NCBI GenBank assembly: GCA_001940655.1
Contig: MBAA01000129.1
Location: forward strand, 19,223 to 30,946
Length of the DNA: 11,724 nucleotides
Direction of reading: 5' to 3'
Origin: Promethearchaeota archaeon CR_4
Lineage (GTDB): Archaea; Asgardarchaeota; Lokiarchaeia; Sigyniarchaeales; CR-4
Part shown: one piece after another, positions 1-6,989 of the stretch
How the letters are laid out: each line of letters begins with the position of its first letter
Numbering within the stretch: the first letter of the stretch is position 1
Translations under genes and position numbers: made by a program
The notes under the pieces: model-generated
Told to the model about the DNA's origin: nothing
What the model saw: only the letters and a program-made list of their open reading frames with translations
Databases searched by the model: none

Positions 1-2
1 GC

Positions 3-224
3 GACGTGGATGTCATTGAAGCATTAGAAACCGCAAATGTTGTTCGGGATAACTTGAAAAAATTGAAAATAATCTACCCTTCCGAGGAAGAAATCCGGCC
101 TTCAGCAGAAGTGCTTTACCACCAACAACCGGAAAGGAGTAAACTCCACTGGTTCATCGCGGAAAAAACGCTCCTTCTCGAAAAACTTATCAAGCTTTTT
201 GGCGATGGAAAAAAGAAGAAATAA
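3..224 (+). CDS. C-terminal end of an unrecognised protein (5'-partial)
   Basis: The reading frame is open from the left edge to a TAA at 222-224, so this is the last 73 or so residues of a gene that begins outside the window. A GTG at position 6 is in frame but has no visible ribosome-binding site, and the frame continues upstream of it, so it is probably an internal Val. The visible part is mostly charged and helical: an N-terminal helix (around EALETANVVRDNLKKLK), a middle with Pro and acidic residues (YPSEEE), then a second amphipathic helix (EKTLLLEKLIKLF) and a lysine-rich tail (GKKKK). I do not recognise the family. It converges on the gene at 232-1110 with only 7 bp between stop codons, so the two genes must share or overlap their termination signals. 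Confidence 0.6.
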   Translation, partial: DVDVIEALETANVVRDNLKKLKIIYPSEEEIRPSAEVLYHQQPERSKLHWFIAEKTLLLEKLIKLFGDGKKKK

Positions 225-231
225 TCACTTT

Positions 232-1110
232 TCATTTCAATTGTTCAATTTTAGTTTCGATGTCCCTAATCGTCCGTGATAGCAAGCGAGACAAGCGATG
301 ACTTGGCGTACCCTTCTTCACTTCTGCTCGAAGGAAGGCCATTTCCTCAGGTTGCCATGGTCCCACTTTCCACCGAATTTTACGCAGGTCCACGCCTTCC
401 TCGACGGACACATCCGCATGTCCACCCCGATCCACATAAGTTATTCCCAAGATCGCCAGGTTCCCATCAAGTTTCAATTCGATGCCATGACGCCCTGCGG
501 GGGATTTTCCTCCGTGTAAGTATGTGAACGTGAAAGGAATCCGCTCCGGTTTGGGCATCTTGTCCTTGTCGATGTTTATGCGGATGGCTTTACTACACTT
601 TTCACAGAAGACTTTTAGGATTGTCAAATCTTCAGACGGAACCTCCGTTTCACCTTCAGGGACTTCCGCAGCGACTTCTTGGGAGGGAATTTTCTTTGGA
701 GTTTTGAGACAATTGACCACCTGAGTCTGAATGGCACTGAGATTGAGATTCTTCCCATTGCGATAATCCGCTATTTCTCCTTCTATGACATCGTCAACTT
801 TTTCAAAAGTCGTATCAAGAGTTTCGAGTTCGAGGAATACGCAAAAAATAAAAGGACGACGACCCCCCCGGACGTTAGTATCTTCTACATAATTGAAAAA
901 GATCTTCACTTTTCGTTTTACCTTGAGAAGAGGGAGACAGAAGGAGATTTCTGAAAATTGCTCGCTCGAAAACACATTCTGGGCAGAAACGTACATTTGG
1001 GCTGCGAGGACTTCAGGAGGCTCGACTATATCGGGAAGAAGAAACTGGATAACAACGGGGCCCTTCGTTTCATCCCAGTCCGCAAGTAGCAATCCCGGTG
1101 CAACAACCAT
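232..1110 (-). CDS. Longin-like domain protein with Cys/His middle domain and C-terminal SANT/Myb-like HTH
   Basis: 292 residues from the ATG at 1110; an upstream in-frame TTG (1116) is less likely because AAGGGAT sits 4-10 nt before the ATG. Residues 1-115 follow a longin/roadblock-like order: a strand with a GLLLADWDETKGP turn, a second strand (VVIQFLLP), a helix (VLAAQMYVSAQNVF), further strands (EISFCLPLL, KVKIFFNYV, PFIFCVFLELE) and a helix (FEKVDDVIEGEIADY). A charged linker covers 140-163. A middle domain has CEKC (169-172) plus His near 199 and 208, which could bind one zinc; this is inference. Residues 252-290 (W-x-PEE-x2-FL ... L-SRT-x2-DIE-x-KI) match the shape of SANT/Myb or GcrA-like helix-turn-helix domains. 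It lies 46 bp downstream of polB on the same strand and is probably cotranscribed. The domain names rest on pattern recognition only; the function is unknown, possibly DNA binding coupled to protein-protein contacts. Confidence 0.75.
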   Translation of the reverse strand: MVVAPGLLLADWDETKGPVVIQFLLPDIVEPPEVLAAQMYVSAQNVFSSEQFSEISFCLPLLKVKRKVKIFFNYVEDTNVRGGRRPFIFCVFLELETLDTTFEKVDDVIEGEIADYRNGKNLNLSAIQTQVVNCLKTPKKIPSQEVAAEVPEGETEVPSEDLTILKVFCEKCSKAIRINIDKDKMPKPERIPFTFTYLHGGKSPAGRHGIELKLDGNLAILGITYVDRGGHADVSVEEGVDLRKIRWKVGPWQPEEMAFLRAEVKKGTPSHRLSRLLSRTIRDIETKIEQLK

Positions 1111-1156
1111 TTTCAATCCCTTAGAACCTTTGCAGTGTGTTATTTCTTAAGTGATT

Positions 1157-4100
1157 TCACTTTTTTAGTGCGAAAAAGGCATCTATCTTTTTCACACCCA
1201 AAACTTCCTCAAACGAGATATCGAGGGCGTCTAATACTTGTTCGAGGGTAGACTTGAGCATTTCTTTATATTTTTTGATGTCTAAATCCTCGAAACGGGC
1301 CAAATCTGTGGGTTTGACCCCCTCTCTCGTCCGCGTTTTAACGAAGGAGATTGTATCCCCTCGCACGAGATCGGGTTCAATCCCCTGTTGAATCTGAGAA
1401 TCTTGCCACATTTTCGCAGCTCGCACGTGTTGTGGAATGGTTTTCGTGTAGCTCTCCATCTTTTTCTTCATCGATACGGTAATTTCAAAATCTTCGAGCG
1501 GAAATTCCAGTTGCTCGAGTTTCTTGACGTTCCTGCGAATGATCGATACAATTCTATCCTTCACGGCGAGGAACTTGGTTTCATCTGTGACCTCCTTGAG
1601 ACCTTCCAATACGTCAACAAAAATCTTTTTAATGAATTCTGGAGTATTTTTTTTCTTGCCGGTCAAGCCTTTGATGTCTACGCCCCCATTCCCGTAGATG
1701 CCCGCGTAATTCTTCTTCCGAGAGGATAAGGCGAGAAATTGATACGTCTTATCAATATCCAAATCCACCCGAAGCTCCTTTTCAGCCCAGTCCGTCAAAG
1801 CGTGAATCTGATCCTTCGTGGGTTGGCGGAGAAATATCGAGTCAGTGTCCCCATAGAGCACTTCTGCCCCGAGTTCTTTTGCTTTCTGAATAGTTTGGAG
1901 AATTGAATAACGGCCAATGGCTGTGGTGCTTTCTCCTACCGGCAATGCGAACAGCGGAAATTGCTTGGATCCAAAGACCCCGTAGGATCCGTTTATGAAG
2001 ACCTTCAAGGCACTCTGGATCGTGGCGGCAAAACTCCGGTCTTGAAGAGTCAATGTTTTATCACCCGCCCGCTTTTTGTACCACTTGATGCGGATATCTC
2101 TAAAAAATCCCGTGAGAAGCGCTAAAATCCCCATCCGACGCGTGCACGCGTAATAGGGCGTATTTGGAATGAGATTGTTTTTACATTCGGGATGGCCACA
2201 TACGATGGTCTCGTAAGAGAGGTTATATTCCTTGATAATAGACGGGTATAGGGATGCAAAGTCCATGACGACTACGCCATAGTGACGCCCGGGCACGGGG
2301 TCAATAACCAACGCGCCCTTGAATTGTTTTCCCTCTATTACAGAGGAAGAAAATCCTTTCTCAGGGAATTTCGTGGCAATATCCTCCTTGCGGGGAATGA
2401 GATAATTTCGTTGCCGGTGCTCGAAATACAGCATATTGCGGATCCAAGGAGAAATACTATTCCGGTAGAAGTCATGGAGGGGTAATTTCGTCATCCGGCA
2501 GAATAAGATCAGTAACTTCAACACGATCGCATTATCAAATGACGTCAATTGAAGGGTGATATCCGAATCTTTCCAATTATAGTAGATGAGATCGAACAGC
2601 GACATTTCTTCGATTTCTTCGCCCTCGTGGGGAAATTTACCTTGCCCGAGGAGGGCGTTCGCCACGTTATCCAAGGAATTCCGAGCGTACTTATTCCCAA
2701 AAGCATAACCCTTGATACTCCGATCAGAGAAGAACTTGTAGAGGTCAACGTGGATGCCATAGAACAGGTCCATTTCCACGTCCGAACCTTTAATCGTCCG
2801 TTGCGAACGAATCTTAAAAGGAATCTCGTCCTTAGAAATTTTTAATTTAGCGGCGCGGTTGTACAGGTAATGAAAATCGAAATTATCCCCGTTGAAAGTC
2901 ACGACTATGGGATACGACCATATGACGCGAAAAACCTCCCGGATCAGTTCCCGTTCATCATCAAAGATAACTATCTCCAAATTTTCTGGGAACTCCTCAA
3001 CTTTCTTCCCCGGTGGAATTGTTTCGCGTGCGAGCACGTAAATCCTGTTGAGACCGTCATTGGCAACGAATGAAACCGATATGACCTGTTCTCGGGCAAT
3101 TCGTGGATTGGGTACTTTACCTACCTCCGCCTTGACTTCAATGTCCATCGCTACACGACGAATGTCGGGGATGGGCGCTTCAAAAATCTTCACGGATTCT
3201 TTTGCATAGTCCTGAAGAGGTTGGGGTTCATCCTGAAAGAGGTGGGTAAGCGCTGCTTGTGTTGCCGGATCCAGTTGCATTTCTTCTTTTACCAACCGCC
3301 CCTCACGGATTGTATATAAGAATCCTGGCACGAGTTCCCGGTCGTAAATAAAATTGTGGTGGTATCGAATATTCGCTTCATATGCAACCTGATCCAGCGC
3401 GGTTAAGATGCTCTTTATATTTCCGGAGCCTCTTTGACCAGATCCCCCAATATCTGTAGGATTGTGTCCAATTACTTTCGACATATCCCGTTCTCTATCT
3501 AACAGGAGGTCATGAATTTTGATTCCTTCTATTCGTGCGAGTCCTTCATAAGACATTAGTTCGGAATATTGTTTCAATTGAGCTGGTTGATCTGGACACA
3601 GACAGTAGGGTTCATGTCCTGTCGTGTCAACCCAGAGATACATTTTCCTATCTTCTAAGTTATAGAGTTTTGCGTAAGCTTTATTCAAATATCCATCATA
3701 GTCTACATCCAAGAGGATACTTGCAGTTAGATCTTGTGGGAAAGCCCTTTCCGCGGAAAGAGTTGCTAAAAACCGAGAGCTTTGTGGAATCTCTGATCTC
3801 TTGTCACCAAGAATCTTACTCTTGATACCAAAAGACTCTTCATCCTTTTCGTGGGCATGTTTCTTGAAGATGTGGGTAAGCTTGACTCGTTGCTCCTCGG
3901 TAATATTGGTTTGTGCTTCGATTTTGGGAGGGGGTGCTTGCGGTTTGGGCGGTTGAACTAAATATTTCATGGGTTTTTGGGGACGTTTTTTGACTTCGGT
4001 GGGTGATTCCGGGGTTCGGATGATACGGGGTTCAGGAACTTGATGGGGAAGTTCCCGGGTCTCCTCCGGTGATTTGTTTTCTTTCTTCGGAGTCTTCATG

Positions 4101-4177
4101 AATGCGAAGAGCGTACCCCCCGACTTTGGTTCGTTGGTTTCGGATTTTTCCTTTTTTGCCGTTGATTTCTTAGCCAT
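1157..4177 (-). CDS. polB: Family B DNA polymerase, PolB1/Dpo1 type, with proofreading exonuclease
   Basis: Replicative DNA polymerase with 3'-5' exonuclease. From the ATG at 4177 it is 1006 residues. An ATG at 4207 would add 10 residues, but the TATA-like box at 4220-4227 puts transcription start near 4198, inside the longer version. Exo I is MDIEVKAE (D345, E347), Exo II NGDNFDFHYL (D434), Exo III YNWKD (533-537). Polymerase motif A is DFASLYPSII (639-648), motif B KVFINGSYGVFG (725-736), motif C YGDTDS (775-780), followed by KGLTGKKKNTP; all catalytic acids are present, and motifs A, B and C carry no intein. From memory it resembles Sulfolobus Dpo1 along its length, including the DVDYDG-to-TGHEPY stretch and the C-terminal IDAFF. 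Odd points: a Lys/Pro-rich, probably disordered N-terminal extension roughly 110 residues longer than in Dpo1; a cysteine group between motifs A and B (CGHPEC, YAC); and a degenerate C-terminal PCNA-binding motif VKKIDAFF lacking the usual first Gln. Confidence 0.97.
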   Translation of the reverse strand: MAKKSTAKKEKSETNEPKSGGTLFAFMKTPKKENKSPEETRELPHQVPEPRIIRTPESPTEVKKRPQKPMKYLVQPPKPQAPPPKIEAQTNITEEQRVKLTHIFKKHAHEKDEESFGIKSKILGDKRSEIPQSSRFLATLSAERAFPQDLTASILLDVDYDGYLNKAYAKLYNLEDRKMYLWVDTTGHEPYCLCPDQPAQLKQYSELMSYEGLARIEGIKIHDLLLDRERDMSKVIGHNPTDIGGSGQRGSGNIKSILTALDQVAYEANIRYHHNFIYDRELVPGFLYTIREGRLVKEEMQLDPATQAALTHLFQDEPQPLQDYAKESVKIFEAPIPDIRRVAMDIEVKAEVGKVPNPRIAREQVISVSFVANDGLNRIYVLARETIPPGKKVEEFPENLEIVIFDDERELIREVFRVIWSYPIVVTFNGDNFDFHYLYNRAAKLKISKDEIPFKIRSQRTIKGSDVEMDLFYGIHVDLYKFFSDRSIKGYAFGNKYARNSLDNVANALLGQGKFPHEGEEIEEMSLFDLIYYNWKDSDITLQLTSFDNAIVLKLLILFCRMTKLPLHDFYRNSISPWIRNMLYFEHRQRNYLIPRKEDIATKFPEKGFSSSVIEGKQFKGALVIDPVPGRHYGVVVMDFASLYPSIIKEYNLSYETIVCGHPECKNNLIPNTPYYACTRRMGILALLTGFFRDIRIKWYKKRAGDKTLTLQDRSFAATIQSALKVFINGSYGVFGSKQFPLFALPVGESTTAIGRYSILQTIQKAKELGAEVLYGDTDSIFLRQPTKDQIHALTDWAEKELRVDLDIDKTYQFLALSSRKKNYAGIYGNGGVDIKGLTGKKKNTPEFIKKIFVDVLEGLKEVTDETKFLAVKDRIVSIIRRNVKKLEQLEFPLEDFEITVSMKKKMESYTKTIPQHVRAAKMWQDSQIQQGIEPDLVRGDTISFVKTRTREGVKPTDLARFEDLDIKKYKEMLKSTLEQVLDALDISFEEVLGVKKIDAFFALKK

Positions 4178-4217
4178 GATGTAACCCAACCAAGATTCAT
4201 TCCACATAGCGCACTTT

Positions 4218-4230
4218 GGTTTTTAATCCC
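4218..4230 (-). promoter_or_regulatory. Candidate TATA box for polB
   Basis: On the minus strand the stretch reads GGGATTAAAAACC. Its centre is about 46 nt before the ATG at 4177, which would put transcription start near 4198 and leave a leader of about 20 nt. No Shine-Dalgarno match is visible before either possible polB start. Confidence 0.45.
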
Positions 4231-4349
4231 TCGCTAATATTAGGGAAAAGTTATCCCATAGGTTTGTTAATGGATTATTGAAGAGAGATTGTTCTCTTGC
4301 TAGCCTACTCCCACGCAACTTCCATCAAGTAGTTAAGATAGATTTCCCG

Positions 4350-4358
4350 AAATTTAAT
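4350..4358 (+). promoter_or_regulatory. Candidate TATA box for the roadblock-GTPase gene pair
   Basis: AAATTTAAT is the most TATA-like run upstream of the roadblock gene. It predicts transcription start near 4380 and a leader of about 40 nt that contains the ribosome-binding site AGAGGT. Confidence 0.35.
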
Positions 4359-4404
4359 TAGTTGAACTCGCAAGGAAGAATTAGATAATTCGGTAATATC
4401 TCCC

Positions 4405-4410
4405 AGAGGT
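4405..4410 (+). promoter_or_regulatory. Shine-Dalgarno site deciding the start of the roadblock gene
   Basis: AGAGGT is a good match to the archaeal anti-Shine-Dalgarno sequence and stands 8 nt before the ATG at 4419. It overlaps the alternative TTG start at 4410, so the ATG is preferred. Confidence 0.55.
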
Positions 4411-4418
4411 TGTTTCTC

Positions 4419-4919
4419 ATGGCCGCAGTAAATTTTGAGTCGATTGTTGGAGAAATGCAAGCTGCCTTAGAAACTCCTGTTGCGATTACTGACAAATATG
4501 GAATTGTGCTTGCAAGTGGAATCCCCGAATTTGGACCCAATTCCCTCATCCCTCCTTCGATTCTTCGCACGCTCGAGAATAGGCAAAAAATGATCCAAGA
4601 CTTGTGTTTAAAAGACATTAACGACATCGTGCTTCAAATTGGGGATAGTATGCTCGTTTTTACTTTCGGGAAAGATAACTTGTTCATTTCCAAGATTCCC
4701 CCTCATATCAACTTGAACCGATTTCTGCCCAGTATGGACAATTTTGTCAAGACCATTGACATGCAAACTGTGCCAAAACCGATCCCACAGTTCAATTCCT
4801 ACGCTTTCGAGCAAGAATACAGCGCGATGCTCGCAGAATTACAATTGAGTGTCGAAAAAAAGCGGTTAGAATCCTTCAAATCTCTCGTTACACACATGGT
4901 TGGGAAGAAAAAACAATAG
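4419..4919 (+). CDS. Roadblock/LC7-like protein, putative GTPase partner
   Basis: 166 residues from the ATG at 4419. The first 105 or so residues look like a roadblock/LC7 fold: an N-terminal helix (NFESIVGEMQAALE), the strand-turn-strand typical of the family (VAITDKYGIVLAS), a central helical part (PPSILRTLENRQKMIQDL), then strands (DIVLQIGDSMLVFTF, NLFISKIP) and a long helix (FLPSMDNFVKTIDM). A C-terminal helix (FEQEYSAMLAELQLSVEKKRLESFK) and a basic tail (GKKKQ) follow, longer than in minimal roadblock proteins. Known roadblock proteins such as MglB and the Ragulator subunits dimerise and scaffold or activate small GTPases. The next gene, 12 bp downstream, encodes a small GTPase, so I infer that this protein is its partner. 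Identity as roadblock rests on fold-like pattern, not on an invariant motif. Confidence 0.75.
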   Translation: MAAVNFESIVGEMQAALETPVAITDKYGIVLASGIPEFGPNSLIPPSILRTLENRQKMIQDLCLKDINDIVLQIGDSMLVFTFGKDNLFISKIPPHINLNRFLPSMDNFVKTIDMQTVPKPIPQFNSYAFEQEYSAMLAELQLSVEKKRLESFKSLVTHMVGKKKQ

Positions 4920-4931
4920 AAGAGTCCCCCT

Positions 4932-6905
4932 ATGCTCCGGCAAGTGTTTATTTATTTCCAAGGTCAACGCATCTACTCAACACATTTCGGCAAGGCGCTC
5001 GATGAAGATTCTTTTTCGAGCGTTTTCAAGAAACTCCAACAAGAGGCATTCAAGCAGGGGCGAGATGCGAATTTGGTCGGGAGCTACGATTATTATAAAT
5101 ATCGGATCAGTTACATCGCGTCTCCCGAGAAAGAAATCATCTACGTTTTCGTGACGGACTTGACGGACTCGGTCGACAACATTAAAATTCAGCTCCAGAT
5201 GTGCCGGCGCGAATTTCTGGAGCTCTTTGGGTCTGTATTGGGGGCTCAATTCGACAAGGAGACTTTCGAGGTGTTCCAACCCACTATCGAGAAAGTGCAT
5301 AAGGAGCTCCGCCCCAAAATCTCATTAGTGGGTTTTTCGGGAGTTGGGAAAACCACGATTACCAGACTCATTCGGGCAGAGGAAATTCCCGTGGAACACG
5401 TTCCAACCATTACCGGGGAAATTGGAACGATTAAAATTGGTAAACTCAGTTTTGCCCTCTGGGACTTTGCAGGGCAAGAGCAATTCTCTTTCCTTTGGAA
5501 CAAATTCGTGAAGGGCAGTGACGCAGTCCTCCTCATCACGGATTCAACGCTCGAAAATGTAGAAAAATCGCGATTTTTTGTGGAATTAGTCAAACAGGAA
5601 GCTCCGAATGCTCACATGGCCATCATCGGGAACAAACAAGACCTACCTGGAGCGATACCTTCGACTGAAATCGAGCGGATCCTAGGGGGAATTCACGCTT
5701 ATTCAATGGTAGCTACGGATCCACACAATCGCGACAAAATGATTACCATCATTGCAGATATATTGGAGATGTCTGCGCAAGTCTCTCCGTTGCTTCGCCC
5801 CCTCATCGACCGTGATAAAAAAATGGTTATGGCAGAAGAATCCCTCATGAATGGCGATTTCCAAGGGGCATATAGCCTATTCAACGAGATCGCGGATCTA
5901 TGTTTAGAACTTGGGGACGACTCCCTCTCCTCTGAATTTCATCAGAAAGCAGACAAGGTGAAAGGTTACATCTCCCAGATCGGACAACCAATACCTGATA
6001 CAGGGAAAAAACCTGGCAGCGCAATGCCTCCAAGTAGCGAAACAGTTGCGAAACCCATCGTATTCGAGGGAGACTCAGCCGTGAAACCCGTTGTGTTCGA
6101 GGGAGAGGAAAATGATGCAGTTTCACCAGTACCTGTAAAATCTTCAACCCCTCCGGTTTCGCATTCGACTCCACCCCTATCTCCGTTGCCTCCAGCACCA
6201 GGAAAACCTCCATCTACAATCGGGGTTCCATCCCCTTTTGTTGTAAAATCTCAAGAACAACCCACAAATATTCCAAAACCAGCACCATCTACCAGTGGCG
6301 TATCCCCAATAAAACCGGCGCCAGTAGGGCCACCGGGAATGGCAGGTCATATGCAAAAACCACCAGCTGTTACGGTTGCACCCCTCGCTCCAATGGGGGC
6401 AGTTCCACCTATCGTGTTTAATCCTCCTCCAGAAGATCTTGGCACGAAAGAGAGCCACCCGCCGCTACCACCTAAACCTCTTTCGCAATTGAAACTGACG
6501 CCTTCCTCAGTACCAGCTTTTGTTCCCAAGGCTCAGAAACTAATCATACCAAAACCTTTAATTGATACTCCCCCGCCTGCTCCTGCAGTAATTGCTCCCG
6601 TTGCACCCCAGATCAAACCACCCGCATTTGCGCAACCGGGATCAGCACCGGAAGCTTTAAAAACCGAGAACATTGGAGTCACTGACTCTGCCTCCCAGAA
6701 ACGACAAATTCAGTCTACACTTATGGATCTAAAAATCAAGGTCGCCAATATGAACAAGTTCCTGCTTGAGATCGAGATGAAAAACCTGACCGGGGAAATG
6801 CCGGACGAGGAATTCAACCAAAAAAAGCAACGGGCTGAACAAATGAAAAGCCTCCTCGAAAAGCAACTGATTGAAAATCAAGATCTTTTGAATAGCTTAG
6901 GATAA
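4932..6905 (+). CDS. Longin-like domain / Arf-Rab-like small GTPase / Pro-rich linker / coiled-coil protein
   Basis: 657 residues. Residues 1-125 look longin-like: strand MLRQVFIYFQGQRIYS, helix FSSVFKKLQQEAF, strands YRISYIAS and IIYVFVTDL, helix EFLELFGSVLG. Residues 128-282 are a complete small GTPase: G1 GFSGVGKTT (134-142), switch I threonine in VPTIT (157-161), G3 WDFAGQE (177-183) with the catalytic Gln at 182, G4 NKQD (234-237), G5-like ATD (261-263). Switch I and the WDFAGQE context are Arf-like, the P-loop more Rab-like. Residues 295-348 form helices with a TPR-like look (MNGDFQGAYSLFNEIADLCLELGD). Residues 352-575 are a Pro-rich, probably disordered arm with two KP[IV]VFEG repeats (374-380, 385-391) and SH3-ligand-like tracts such as PPLPPKP. 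Residues 585-655 form a Lys/Glu/Gln-rich helical hairpin around GEMPDEEF. No membrane anchor or prenylation Cys is visible. It is probably cotranscribed with the roadblock gene and acts as a regulated switch on a cytoplasmic or membrane-associated complex (inference). Confidence 0.92.
   Translation: MLRQVFIYFQGQRIYSTHFGKALDEDSFSSVFKKLQQEAFKQGRDANLVGSYDYYKYRISYIASPEKEIIYVFVTDLTDSVDNIKIQLQMCRREFLELFGSVLGAQFDKETFEVFQPTIEKVHKELRPKISLVGFSGVGKTTITRLIRAEEIPVEHVPTITGEIGTIKIGKLSFALWDFAGQEQFSFLWNKFVKGSDAVLLITDSTLENVEKSRFFVELVKQEAPNAHMAIIGNKQDLPGAIPSTEIERILGGIHAYSMVATDPHNRDKMITIIADILEMSAQVSPLLRPLIDRDKKMVMAEESLMNGDFQGAYSLFNEIADLCLELGDDSLSSEFHQKADKVKGYISQIGQPIPDTGKKPGSAMPPSSETVAKPIVFEGDSAVKPVVFEGEENDAVSPVPVKSSTPPVSHSTPPLSPLPPAPGKPPSTIGVPSPFVVKSQEQPTNIPKPAPSTSGVSPIKPAPVGPPGMAGHMQKPPAVTVAPLAPMGAVPPIVFNPPPEDLGTKESHPPLPPKPLSQLKLTPSSVPAFVPKAQKLIIPKPLIDTPPPAPAVIAPVAPQIKPPAFAQPGSAPEALKTENIGVTDSASQKRQIQSTLMDLKIKVANMNKFLLEIEMKNLTGEMPDEEFNQKKQRAEQMKSLLEKQLIENQDLLNSLG
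5985..6656 (+). repeat. Proline-rich low-complexity segment within the GTPase gene
   Basis: This stretch codes for residues 352-575, dominated by Pro, Ala, Ser, Lys and Val. It contains near-identical copies of KP[IV]VFEG at 6051-6071 and 6084-6104 and a related PPIVFNP at 6405-6425, as well as several PP-x-P and P-x-x-P-K runs. It separates the GTPase domain from the C-terminal coiled coil. Confidence 0.8.
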
Positions 6906-6924
6906 ATCTCTACATCTCATTCTA

Positions 6925-6933
6925 TTTATATTT
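6925..6933 (+). promoter_or_regulatory. Candidate TATA box for the ferredoxin-like gene
   Basis: TTTATATTT lies just after the GTPase gene. It predicts transcription start near 6955, about 35 nt before the ATG at 6990, so this gene probably has its own promoter rather than relying on read-through. Confidence 0.5.
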
Positions 6934-6934
6934 C

Positions 6935-6948
6935 GTGCTAATCAGCAC
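6935..6948. promoter_or_regulatory. 14-bp inverted repeat, possible operator
   Basis: GTGCT-AATC-AGCAC is a perfect 5-bp inverted repeat with a 4-nt centre. It lies immediately downstream of the TATA-like box and before the predicted transcription start, where a repressor would block polymerase. The same bases could form only a short RNA hairpin without a U-tract, so an operator is more likely than a terminator of the upstream gene. Confidence 0.35.
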
Positions 6949-6989
6949 TCGAACATAATCTATATCAGTCTTCCAAGAGGGTGAGTGTC

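Larger units (their letters stand above)
4208..4418. other. Divergent intergenic region between polB and the roadblock gene
   Basis: Both neighbouring genes point away from this stretch. It holds the polB TATA-like element, a perfect 10-bp palindrome CTAATATTAG (4234-4243) overlapped by TCCCT/AGGGA arms (4227-4231 and 4242-4246), an AAGAGA/TCTCTT inverted repeat (4281-4286 and 4293-4298), and the TATA-like element of the roadblock gene. No open reading frame of note lies in it. Confidence 0.6.

Noticed and set aside
276..1150. Several + strand open frames of 66-91 codons opposite the longin-HTH gene
   Set aside because: They overlap a well-supported minus-strand gene, have no domain character and lack ribosome-binding sites.
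4167..4207. Longer polB start at the ATG at 4207
   Set aside because: The predicted transcription start near 4198 lies inside it and no ribosome-binding site precedes it; the ATG at 4177 fits better.
5881..6529. Minus-strand open frames opposite the Pro-rich region of the GTPase gene
   Set aside because: Low-complexity coding sequence on the + strand creates long, Trp/Arg/Gly-rich antisense frames; they have no protein-like features.
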